Assembly: GCF_900116555.1 (NCBI RefSeq)
Contig: NZ_FPAT01000001.1
Span: 496,001 to 560,000, forward strand
Reading direction: 5' to 3'
DNA: 64,000 nucleotides
DNA from: Actinopolyspora lacussalsi subsp. righensis
Lineage (GTDB): Bacteria > Actinomycetota > Actinomycetes > Mycobacteriales > Pseudonocardiaceae
Below the pieces are notes generated by a model. The model saw nothing but the letters and a program-made list of their open reading frames with translations, was not told the DNA's origin and did no database searches. Numbering within the stretch: position 1 is the first letter of the stretch; every line of letters begins with the position of its first letter. Below are positions 29,656-37,929 of the stretch, in pieces. The translations under genes and the position numbers were made by a program.

Positions 29656-30627
29656 TCAGCGCGACGTGAAGCCGGCGCGTATCCTGTCGCGCCATACTTC
29701 GTAAGCGGGGAGCCGCGTGGACACGTGCTCTTCGACTACGGTGCTGTCGGCGAGGCCGACCGCCTCCGCCACGGACAGACCGGTAAGGGCCCGCACTCCC
29801 TTTGAGGAATGGTCGGGAATGTACTCGGAGTAGCTCCGCGCCTTCGCCGTGAATACCGCACCCAGTGCGAGCTCGACATCGTGCCGTCCTGCGGCGTCGA
29901 GCAGGTCTGTCAGATTCTCGGCCCCTCCCGCGAAGGTCGCCGCGAGTCCTACCCCACTCCACAAATCAGCCTGCCTGTGCTCGGCGAACCTTCGCACCGC
30001 GGCAACGACGGCGGCTATCCGTCCACCGTGGATGAACCACAACGCACGACCGATTCCCTGGTCCACCGCGCGCAAGAAGTACTCGGGCAGCCCTTCCCAA
30101 GCATAAGGCGCGGGCACCCACTGCTGATCCACCCAGCGGTGAGTGTCGAAGTAGGCCCGGTCGAATCCGTAGCCGTCGACGGCGAGCCAGCTCATCGTCG
30201 GGTGGTACGGCGATCCATCGAGATCGGGAACGACGTTCTTCCATAATCTCCGCGGCAGACGAGCCATCGCGAAACCGATCCCGATGTAGGTTAGAAACAC
30301 ATGGCGGTGACCCGGTCCTCGAAGCAGCGCCTTCGTCCTGTCGCTACGCCCACCGGGCATAGCATCCAGCAGGGTGTACGCCATCGTCGCACCCTCGTAG
30401 GCGAACCCGCGCAACTCGCCGTCCACCATGTTCAACCTGCGCTCGATTTCCCACAGATCCGAGGTCTCAAGAGCCCATTCGAACCCGCAAACGACCGTTT
30501 GCGGAACCGCTTCTAACCGTTCGAAGTCACCAGCGGAGGCCACGGGAAAATCACGCCCGCGAAAGGTCACCTCGGCCAGACGCGGAGCCAGCACACTCTT
30601 GCGCAGCGCTCCCAGCACTGTTGACAT
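29656..30627 (-). CDS. Second DUF1702 (UnbL-like) protein
   Basis: Paralogue of the downstream UnbL-type protein, 323 aa. It shares RGFAYEGATMAYTLLDAMPG, YIGIGFAMARLPR, WLAVDGYGFDRAYFDTHRWV and AVDQGIGRALWFIHG. ATG 30627 with GGAGAAAA upstream. The two copies are clearly diverged, not a recent duplication. It is the first gene of the enediyne core block, 93 bp from the AraC-type gene. Either copy could be the true E3. Confidence 0.9.
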   Translation of the reverse strand: MSTVLGALRKSVLAPRLAEVTFRGRDFPVASAGDFERLEAVPQTVVCGFEWALETSDLWEIERRLNMVDGELRGFAYEGATMAYTLLDAMPGGRSDRTKALLRGPGHRHVFLTYIGIGFAMARLPRRLWKNVVPDLDGSPYHPTMSWLAVDGYGFDRAYFDTHRWVDQQWVPAPYAWEGLPEYFLRAVDQGIGRALWFIHGGRIAAVVAAVRRFAEHRQADLWSGVGLAATFAGGAENLTDLLDAAGRHDVELALGAVFTAKARSYSEYIPDHSSKGVRALTGLSVAEAVGLADSTVVEEHVSTRLPAYEVWRDRIRAGFTSR

Positions 30628-30720
30628 CCGTTTTCTCCTTCCGGGGACTCGGGGCCTCAGCCGCGCATCACCGTCGTCTTCCGGCGTTCCAGTTGCGTCT
30701 TACGGCATTCGAACCGCGCC

Positions 30721-31536
30721 TCAGGCGGCCGAACGCAACGGCCGGTGTCCGGAAATATCGCCATTTGTCGAACCGTGGGAAGCCAAAGTGATCGCGATCG
30801 GCGGATCCGACGGGCGCAGAGCTCGCATCCGCAAGGTCACATCGGTGGATCGACCGGAGATTACCTTGACCGGTCGGCCAACGGAGCCGATGAAGAGAGG
30901 GGATTCGGCCGACACGTCATCGGCACGTTTGGCAATCGCCATGACGTTCCACTGGCCCGGTGGCACGTTCGGGATCGTCAGCCTGGAGGAGCCCACATTC
31001 GCCAGGTACTGGTACGATATCGGACCGCTTTGCGGGATGGCATCGTCGAACACTCCGACCAGGACATTCGCAGGAGCTGCTTCCACCGGCAACTCGATCG
31101 CACCGGTAACGTAAGTGCCCACTCCCGTCGCCGAGTCACGACTCCTTCCTCCCGCGTGCGGCTCGTCGAACGACGGTAATCGACGGAAGTCCTGAGCCAC
31201 AGCCAGGAGCAGCTCATCCACTTCCGGAGCTCGGTACTGGGTGGGGGTCATCCCCACGAGCCTGGTGAACCGGCTCGTGAACGTGCCGACACTGTTGTAG
31301 CCGACACTACAGACGATGTCCGATACGGTCGACGAGGTCGTCAGCAAGAGACGTTTGGCTTCGAACAACCGCACTGCCGTCAGGTATCTTCCCGGAGTTA
31401 CCCCCGTTTCCCGCGAAAACACCCTCGAAAAGTGGAACGGGCTGAAAAAAGCCTCGGACGCCAGGTCTCCCAAGGAGATCGGATCATAATACCTAGTACG
31501 AATCATCGAAACAGCTCTCTGAATTCCCAGCTGCAT
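30721..31536 (-). CDS. AraC/XylS-family transcriptional regulator
   Basis: Regulator of 271 aa with the DNA-binding AraC domain at the N-terminus, residues 5-100 (SLGDLASEAFFSPFHFSRVF and VGYNSVGTFTSRFTRLVGMT). This is the reverse of the usual order. The C-terminal half looks like a beta-rich ligand-binding or interaction domain (PPGQWNVMAIAKRA). ATG 31536 has AAGGAG 5 nt upstream. It is upstream of and co-directional with the enediyne core block, so it probably controls this operon. Confidence 0.88.
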   Translation of the reverse strand: MQLGIQRAVSMIRTRYYDPISLGDLASEAFFSPFHFSRVFSRETGVTPGRYLTAVRLFEAKRLLLTTSSTVSDIVCSVGYNSVGTFTSRFTRLVGMTPTQYRAPEVDELLLAVAQDFRRLPSFDEPHAGGRSRDSATGVGTYVTGAIELPVEAAPANVLVGVFDDAIPQSGPISYQYLANVGSSRLTIPNVPPGQWNVMAIAKRADDVSAESPLFIGSVGRPVKVISGRSTDVTLRMRALRPSDPPIAITLASHGSTNGDISGHRPLRSAA

Positions 31537-32437
31537 GATCACTCCTTCAATGACACGGCACGCATTTCCTGAACACGCTCGCGAACGATCGGCAAAAATC
31601 GCGTGTGCAGCACCGACGACGGACTACCGGGATACCGAAGCGCTATCGGGTGACCGCGCCACCAAGAACACGGTCGCTCCCGACCCCAGCCGTCACCCTG
31701 CCCCGAGGTACGCCCCGAGCCTCACAGCGAGATCTACGCTCCACACAGGACGAGCAGCAGCGGAGCCTCGGAGCCTTTGACCTCCATTACCGCACAACCC
31801 CACTCGACACGACCTCGACAGCACAGTTCGACGACCACGGCGAACGGGAAAAGCGCTTGTAGTGCCACTCCCGGCGTGTTGCTCGCCGTAGAGCTCCACA
31901 CGATCCGTTTGCACAGCGCCACCATGCGGTTCGACGCTCGAAACGAGTTCAAAGGAGAGTCGAGACGGGAACGACGACTGTTACCTTCGGCGTTCAGTAC
32001 ATTACTCAAGGTATTTGGATCGCGGACGTGCGAGGGGCGCTGTGTGGCACGTGGCAAGCCCCCACCCCGCACGAGTCGGCATGGTCAACTCGTGACTTGT
32101 CAGTAACCTCTACAGGAGTCGGACCTGCGTGTTCACGCCCGCTGTCGAACACTGATTCGAGTTCTCGAACGGTCCCCGGGACAGGCCCACAGGCCCACAG
32201 GCCCACAGGCCCACGCCACGATCAACGAAACCGCATCACGTGGGACGAGCTCCGAGATTTCAACGAACTCCTACGCAACGAGACTGAGGTCCCATCACTT
32301 TGGGGTAATCATACCGCAAGGTCACTTTACTTTCCGTAACGAACAAACCGTTGTTGATACTCCGCTTGGGGCAATCTCATTCCCGAACAGATGACAAACT
32401 AGGTCACAACACACGATTCGAGGATGGAGGACGGACG
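31537..32437. other. Long divergent control region with an 8-bp tandem repeat
   Basis: About 900 bp between the AraC-type gene (minus) and the response regulator (plus), with no recognisable gene on either strand. It contains four perfect copies of ACAGGCCC at 32181-32212 and an AT-richer stretch at 32280-32400 likely to hold the response regulator's promoter. Both flanking genes are regulators, so this is probably a signal-integration region. Confidence 0.5.
32181..32212. repeat. Four tandem copies of ACAGGCCC
   Basis: Perfect 8-bp direct repeats start at 32181, 32189, 32197 and 32205, continuing partly to 32215. Regularly spaced short repeats near a promoter could be protein-binding sites or just a slippage-prone microsatellite. 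Confidence 0.8.
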
Positions 32438-33043
32438 TTGATCGAGGTACTGCTGGCCGAAGACGTGCACATGGTCCGCGGGGCCTTGGTCACATTGCTG
32501 AACCTGGAGCCCGACATCCGAGTCACCGCGGAGATCGCAGCGGGCGATGAGATCCTGCCGGCTGCCTGCAAGCGCCAACCGAACGTCGCCATCCTCGACA
32601 TCGATCTGCCCGGCAAAGACGGACTGACCGCAGCAACCGAGATCCACGAGACACTGCCGGAGTGCCGCACACTGATCCTGACCAGCCTCGGACATCCGGG
32701 CACTGCGCGCCGCGCCCTCGCGGCGCGTGTGCACGGCTTCATCCCCAAAGACTTGCCATCGAACAAGCTCGCCAAGGCGGTCCGCGATGTCGCCGGTGGC
32801 CGCAGGGTCGTGGACGGGGACTTGGCCCTAGCAGCCTGGGAGGCAGCAGACTACCCGCTGACCAACAGGGAGCACGAAATCCTCCGACTAGTCGCGAAAG
32901 GACACAACGCCGACGGCATCGCCGCTCAACTGTTCCTGTCGACCGGCACTGTCCGCAATTATCTCACTTCGGTGGTGCACAAGCTCAACGCCCGTAACCG
33001 GGTGGATGCCATCCGCATCGCCACCGAATCAGGCTGGTTGTGA
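32438..33043 (+). CDS. NarL/LuxR-family response regulator
   Basis: Response regulator of 201 aa. The receiver domain (1-115) has the acidic pocket in LLAEDVHMVRGAL, the phosphorylated Asp in ILDIDLPGKDGL and the conserved Lys in GFIPKDLPS. The C-terminal LuxR HTH is PLTNREHEILRLVAKGH followed by LFLSTGTVRNYLTSVVHKLN. The TTG at 32438 has a strong GGAGG about 7 nt upstream; the ATG frame starting at 32351 lacks one. It ends 9 bp before the convergent histidine kinase gene. Confidence 0.9.
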   Translation: MIEVLLAEDVHMVRGALVTLLNLEPDIRVTAEIAAGDEILPAACKRQPNVAILDIDLPGKDGLTAATEIHETLPECRTLILTSLGHPGTARRALAARVHGFIPKDLPSNKLAKAVRDVAGGRRVVDGDLALAAWEAADYPLTNREHEILRLVAKGHNADGIAAQLFLSTGTVRNYLTSVVHKLNARNRVDAIRIATESGWL

Positions 33044-33052
33044 GACGACCGA

Positions 33053-34270
33053 TCATGACGTCCGCGTCAACGGGACAGTCACGCGCAATCGGTACCAGTC
33101 GTCGTGTTCGGCACCGGCGGTGAGCGTACCCCCGAGAGCTCCTACGCGGTGGGAAAGGTTATCGATTCCGTTACCCGTTCCTTCGGATGCCGAATCGACT
33201 CGGCTGCGGGGCAACCCGTCGTTGACGATGTCGACACACGCGTTTCCGTCCACCGTTTGGACGGAGATCTCGCACACCTCCGCCTTGCTGTGCCGCAGCA
33301 CGTTGGCGACACCCTCGCGCAACACGGTGGCCAGCACGGCATCGACCGGACCGGAGAACGCGTTGCCGTCCCGCTCGACACGCACGTCGACTTCGGCGGC
33401 GGTCAGGATCGACCGGGCCGATCGACACTCGTCCTCCAGCGAGAGGCTGCTGTATGCGCTGGCCACCGATCGGGTGTCGTTCAACGCCTTCCGGGAGATC
33501 TCCAGAACCTCCTCCATTTCCCTCTTCGACGTTTCCGGCTGTTCGGCGAGCGCCTTGATACTGATTTCACTTTTCAGAGTGATCGCGGACAGGTTCGGTC
33601 CGAGCAGGTCGTGGAGATCTCGCGCGAATCGAAGACGCTCCTCGGCAACCGCCAACCTGGCAAGCTCTTCCCGGGCCGAATAGAGCTCGCCGACCAGACC
33701 CGCTAATCGGGTCAGGCCGTAGACGACCAGTCCCGTAATGACAGCCGAGACAACAAGATGGACGTTCGCGATCAATCCACGTCCGTAGAGCGCACCGAGT
33801 ACCCCCATACTGGTCACAATCACGACGAACACGGGCACCGCAACCGAAGGACGCAATGTGAGCAGTATGCTACCGGCAAGTAATCCTGGTAAACCGATCC
33901 AGGAATCACTGAACTGCAACATCGGCAAGTACACCAGACCGGCCTGCGTCAGCAAAGCCGGATAGCATACTGAGGGACGAAGCCGGACTCCCGGCCAACT
34001 GAAGTACCCCAGCTGCAAGCCCAGTAGCACGATCAGATAACCGAGTCCCATCATCACCTGACCAGACCCGTACCCTGCGGCCAACACGCTGATGAACGAA
34101 ACCAGCCCAATGGCGCAGAACACTGCGACGACAATGCCGTTGGCCAGCCTCGGCGCCAACGAGGTGACAAAACGGCCGAGCACGACGTCCGGTGAGGTGC
34201 CCGAGCCCCGCTCCGTACTCGACATCTCCCCTTCGGCTGATGTTCCGAGCGACTCCCACACGAAGTACAT
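33053..34270 (-). CDS. DesK-type sensor histidine kinase
   Basis: Membrane histidine kinase, 405 aa, with about six TM helices (residues 45-200), a HisKA_3 domain (His in RFARDLHDLLGPNLSAI, near residue 220) and a HATPase with N box LREGVANVLRHSKAEV and G box GNGIDNLSHRVGALGG. HisKA_3 kinases pair with NarL-type regulators, and one lies convergently 9 bp away, so they are probably partners despite the unusual tail-to-tail arrangement. The signal is unknown. Confidence 0.9.
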   Translation of the reverse strand: MYFVWESLGTSAEGEMSSTERGSGTSPDVVLGRFVTSLAPRLANGIVVAVFCAIGLVSFISVLAAGYGSGQVMMGLGYLIVLLGLQLGYFSWPGVRLRPSVCYPALLTQAGLVYLPMLQFSDSWIGLPGLLAGSILLTLRPSVAVPVFVVIVTSMGVLGALYGRGLIANVHLVVSAVITGLVVYGLTRLAGLVGELYSAREELARLAVAEERLRFARDLHDLLGPNLSAITLKSEISIKALAEQPETSKREMEEVLEISRKALNDTRSVASAYSSLSLEDECRSARSILTAAEVDVRVERDGNAFSGPVDAVLATVLREGVANVLRHSKAEVCEISVQTVDGNACVDIVNDGLPRSRVDSASEGTGNGIDNLSHRVGALGGTLTAGAEHDDWYRLRVTVPLTRTS

Positions 34271-35204
34271 TTACATCCCCTTCGCAACGACCCGCCAGAC
34301 ACAAACTGCCCAAAAAGATACATTAATCCCGATGGCTCGGGTTTCAACGAAGAAAATCCATGCCACATGGCACGTGAAACTTTTGGCGCTCATCCGAACG
34401 ATACATCGCTCGCAAGCACACTCCACACCATCTCAATGGAACGATCACAACGCTCGACCAATATCGCACGCCGCGCTTCGGACCGGACAAAACAATCGAA
34501 ACGGAGAGATATATCCACCGTACACCAGACGGTGAAATAATCTCCTCACGCTTTCTGCGAACACCCCTCTTAGCGAGCAGGAAAAACACACGATGCAGTT
34601 AATCGTGCGCGTCAACGCAGTTGAGCAACTGGCCGTAGCGAACTCTCGTGAAACGCGTTCGACCAAGGATTCAATTGAAAGCCCTGTCCGAACGACTCAC
34701 CGTGAGCATGACACAGGATTTCATGCTGAAAACACGGCGTAGCGTCCCGTGTGGAGTTCCACTGTCAGCTCCTCGCCGCACCGTCACAGATCGTGAATCG
34801 GAGCCAATCACGAGCCGAAAGCAGCCGTCGACACCACAAGCGTAACCGGAATCCGGCGACCCCAGCGGATTTATCGGAATGCGGCACACTCGCAGTACGC
34901 TGTAGATTCTCGCCGATCCGGCGTCGAGGTGGTGTTAAACAGCGAACTCGGACCGAGGGATCATCCGTTACAGCGGATCACGCCACCAGACACCAGTCCT
35001 GCGGAGTTCGCAGTCGCTCCGTCATGCGACGACGAACACTCCTGCTGTGCTGGTCCGCCATGAGAGATCATCTCTCATTGACCATAACCGCACCCTCAAC
35101 GGGGCATAACCACTGGATCGGTAGCACAAACAGCTTCTCCACTGAATTCCCGAGGAGAACACCGACTGCGCAGCTCCTCCATCGTCCCGATATGGCTCGC
35201 CTCC
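34271..35204. other. Gene-free stretch between kinase and YcaO genes
   Basis: About 930 bp of lower GC content with no recognisable protein in any frame. It contains the kinase promoter (right to left) and the 3' end region of the YcaO transcript. I looked specifically for further RiPP genes or a second short precursor here and saw none with a convincing start. Confidence 0.45.
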
Positions 35205-37499
35205 TCACAGAAAAAGGGGAAACGGGTTAAGCTCCTCGTACGCAGTAGGTTCGGTCAGCCTCCCGAGCTCGACGGGTACTTCGTAGAGTCTCCCATTGCC
35301 GAACCTCGCCCAGAAATGACGCATCCCCGGCACGATCATCTTCACCACCGGGAGGTCGATATCGGGCCGTGTCTGATCGAGGACGAGGGTATCGAGCCCC
35401 TTCTCGGACAACACAGCGACGACCGATTCGATGTCCTTGGCGAGGTCACGGCGAGGAACGTAGTCGAAGCTCTCCGGTACCCGTAGGGCTTCGTCAGCGT
35501 CGGGGATCAGATAGGGCTGGTTCCGCACAGTCGCATACCGCCACCATGCCCACGCGTCCGGATCGTCGACAGCGACCTCTTCTCCCCTCCCGTTCGGGGC
35601 AGCGGCGGAAGTGAGCTGGTTGAGCTCGGTCAGTGCGCGGCGCAACGCGATCCGGGGATCGAAATGTGCCCCGAATCCGAACATTATGTGCTCGTCGACA
35701 GAATCAATGCGTCTCGACATCGCCACCATCACGGGGATGTTTATATCGGAGGTCACGTCGAGAACCCAGATTTCCCGTCCCATACGGGTGTAGGTCCAAC
35801 GCAGCTCCTCGATCCACTGCTCGTGAAAGGCATCGAGATCCACACCCGGAACTGGAGTACGGTTGTACCACCAAAGGGCCACAGCATCACGCTCCACCAG
35901 CTCTAACAACCCCTGGACGATGGCATCCTCGAGACTGCTTCCAGCAGCGTTGCCGTTCGAATCAGCACGCAGATCGGGGCAGCCCTGCACAGCAGGCGCT
36001 CCGTAGTAGAGCATTCCCGTCGGCAGCAACCGTTGTCGCTGCCACGTCAGCGACCAAACAGGAGTCCAGTCCGTAACGGCACATTCGTCGAACGGCTCAC
36101 ACACATGTTGGAAAGGCGCGTGCGCGGCGTTCCATTCGAGTCGCGTCGCATACTGCCGTTGGTGGAACAGCATGCACTCGTTCGGGTGTACGGCGATATC
36201 CCCCAGGGATCGCAGAGTCCCCTGGATGCGTTCTTCGTCACCGTGGAACCGTCCACTGTAACGCTCGAGCGCTTCACACAGCGCGCTCGCTTTCGCATCG
36301 GTGGCACTCACCCCCTTGCCGCCACTCTCGTCGCGCATGCTCCTTCGCAACGTGTCCATACCGGTGGCCTTCGCACTGAAATTGGGGCCGGAACGAAACG
36401 AGTTGAACAGCTCCGGAGCATTCCGATCCCGCTTGATCTCCTTGACCACGCCGGTCACCGGACTGATGAGGTGCTGATACTTGTCCAGTACCTGCTCCGG
36501 AGTCGACGAACGATGCCCACTCCCCGAGCCCAGCACCTTCCCGACCGAACGCAATACCACCGGTTCGCGTGTTCGCGCAGCCACGAGCGAGACATCCCCG
36601 CACTCCGAACACTGGGGTCTGGCGCGCAGTTCGTGGAGTCTCCCGGAAAGATCGGTGGTGTCAAGAGTCCGAACTCCCCGTTGGCCGGGATGTCGATGGC
36701 CGGCGAGCCACTTCGTGGTCTCGAGCGAGACGAGATTGGCCGCCATGGCCGTCGACGCCGGAAGCGAAGCAACCGGATGCGGAGCAGGTCCCTCGCGCCC
36801 GAGTGCGGCCTGCGCACACGCCTCGGCGTGACGATGACCCCACAGCCGGGTGGCGAGGCAGTGCCAGCACCCCGTCACTCCGGGTTGGAACACGGGGCCG
36901 ACCCACACGTGGACGCCCGTCGGTTTCGCGAGCAACCACTGTCGGCCCGAAGAGCGGCAGGCTCGATCGATCTCGGCGAGCGCTGGATTAAGATAATCGT
37001 CACAGAGCACCACTGTAAGATCAGCCGTTTCGGAGAGGGCTTCCCAGGGAGCCGCATCGACAGCGAAACCGGCTGTTCGCAGCGCTGTCTCCACCGCCGT
37101 GACGTCGACCGCCTCTCCAACAGTCAGGAGGCGAATGCTCATCACACGACTGTGCACGGCCGGGGTGCGCTCGACACCACAGGCATCCCAGTAGGCAAGC
37201 GCGCGCTCGTCGGTACCCGGTTCGGGTGCGGGACGAATCGTCAGCAGCCCCGCGTCCACGAGTTGACCGACCATCTCGCTTATCCGCCTCGAATCCAGCC
37301 CTCCCGGCTTTGCGTCGACCAGGCTCGCGAAGTCCCTGGTGCCGTCCAACACGGCAGCCAGGGACTCGACGCGCATCCCGCGCAACGCCGTCACGCCGTC
37401 TTCCGAGAAGAGGAAAGCTCCGTTCCCCTCGGCGAGTTCGAGACGAAGGTGGCGTTTGAATCCGGCTACGTGAGCACTCGCGGGATCGATCTCCGTCAA
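35205..37499 (-). CDS. Fused E1-like / YcaO cyclodehydratase (TOMM, SagC-SagD-type)
   Basis: Protein of 764 aa, the size of fused cyanobactin-type cyclodehydratases. Residues 1-90 look like a peptide-recognition winged helix, about 100-320 an E1/ThiF-like domain with two CxxC pairs (GCWHCLATRLWGH, PQCSECGD) for zinc, and 345-764 a YcaO domain. The YcaO ATP-site motifs are present: ATDAKASALCEALERYSG and LEDAIVQGLLELVERDAVAL. The C-terminus ends NPFPLFL, a variant of the PxPxP tail. Such enzymes turn Ser, Thr or Cys into azolines in a ribosomal peptide. I chose the TTG at 37499: it overlaps the stop of the 57-codon ORF and AGGAGG lies 12 nt upstream. No azoline dehydrogenase (SagB) is visible. 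Confidence 0.88.
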   Translation of the reverse strand: MTEIDPASAHVAGFKRHLRLELAEGNGAFLFSEDGVTALRGMRVESLAAVLDGTRDFASLVDAKPGGLDSRRISEMVGQLVDAGLLTIRPAPEPGTDERALAYWDACGVERTPAVHSRVMSIRLLTVGEAVDVTAVETALRTAGFAVDAAPWEALSETADLTVVLCDDYLNPALAEIDRACRSSGRQWLLAKPTGVHVWVGPVFQPGVTGCWHCLATRLWGHRHAEACAQAALGREGPAPHPVASLPASTAMAANLVSLETTKWLAGHRHPGQRGVRTLDTTDLSGRLHELRARPQCSECGDVSLVAARTREPVVLRSVGKVLGSGSGHRSSTPEQVLDKYQHLISPVTGVVKEIKRDRNAPELFNSFRSGPNFSAKATGMDTLRRSMRDESGGKGVSATDAKASALCEALERYSGRFHGDEERIQGTLRSLGDIAVHPNECMLFHQRQYATRLEWNAAHAPFQHVCEPFDECAVTDWTPVWSLTWQRQRLLPTGMLYYGAPAVQGCPDLRADSNGNAAGSSLEDAIVQGLLELVERDAVALWWYNRTPVPGVDLDAFHEQWIEELRWTYTRMGREIWVLDVTSDINIPVMVAMSRRIDSVDEHIMFGFGAHFDPRIALRRALTELNQLTSAAAPNGRGEEVAVDDPDAWAWWRYATVRNQPYLIPDADEALRVPESFDYVPRRDLAKDIESVVAVLSEKGLDTLVLDQTRPDIDLPVVKMIVPGMRHFWARFGNGRLYEVPVELGRLTEPTAYEELNPFPLFL

Positions 37500-37669
37500 G
37501 GTAGGATCTCGCCTCCTTCGGACTTGCTCCAAATAGTTCCCCCCACCTGTAATCCATTCGGATTACTCCACTGATCGAAGTGCTCGATCAAGATCCCCTC
37601 CGAAGGCTCCGACAGTCGAGACTCCACCGGCTTCCCCGGTCCTTCCGCAAAGCTGGTTTTCTCGTTCAC
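37496..37669 (-). CDS. 57-residue ORF coupled to YcaO: candidate RiPP precursor
   Basis: Short ORF from GTG 37669 to TGA 37496, preceded by AAGGGG 5 nt upstream. Its stop overlaps the YcaO TTG start by 4 bp (TTGA), the classic arrangement for coupled translation. The protein begins MNEKTSFAEGPGKPVE, is acidic and hydrophilic (many Glu, Gly), has a short hydrophobic stretch (GILIEHFDQW) and ends in a Gly/Ser-rich tail (GGTIWSKSEGGEILP) with no Cys. A leader-like first half plus a Ser/Thr-bearing tail fits a YcaO substrate, but no database family is known to me. Alternative: a non-substrate coupling peptide. Confidence 0.6.
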   Translation of the reverse strand: MNEKTSFAEGPGKPVESRLSEPSEGILIEHFDQWSNPNGLQVGGTIWSKSEGGEILP

Positions 37670-37929
37670 GTCCACCCCTTCACGTTCTCTTGTTCGGCAT
37701 GCATTAACCTACGAACCCGAAGTGGACGCCACCAGTGATCATGTCATTTCCGAGGCATGTGCCCCTCATAGTCGGCAAGGAAAAAATCAGGGCATCTCAC
37801 ATAGCCACGTCACTCTCGTTCGCGAATTCGATCGAATAGATTTGAACAGCGCTTGTTTCTGGATCGCACCACGGTCGAACCGAGCAGCACTCACTCACGA
37901 AGCAAACAGGCCAGGGGGAGAAAATCCTG
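37670..37929. promoter_or_regulatory. Divergent promoter region, YcaO unit and SARP gene
   Basis: Region of 260 bp between the divergent 57-codon ORF and the SARP gene, lower in GC than the flanks. It must hold both promoters. The SARP gene has GGGGGAG 8 nt before its ATG. A SARP often binds direct repeats next to its target promoter, so the YcaO unit is a candidate target, by inference. Confidence 0.45.

Noticed and set aside
32181-32220. ACAGGCCC repeats as a CRISPR array
   Set aside because: Units are 8 bp with no spacers, so not CRISPR.
34271-35204. Search for a second precursor peptide, SagB or protease gene
   Set aside because: No frame with a good start and recognisable sequence was found in this gap.
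35369-37574. Possible precursor peptides or genes on the plus strand opposite the YcaO gene
   Set aside because: These frames are antisense to YcaO and have no start signals; only the coupled minus-strand 57-codon ORF is credible.
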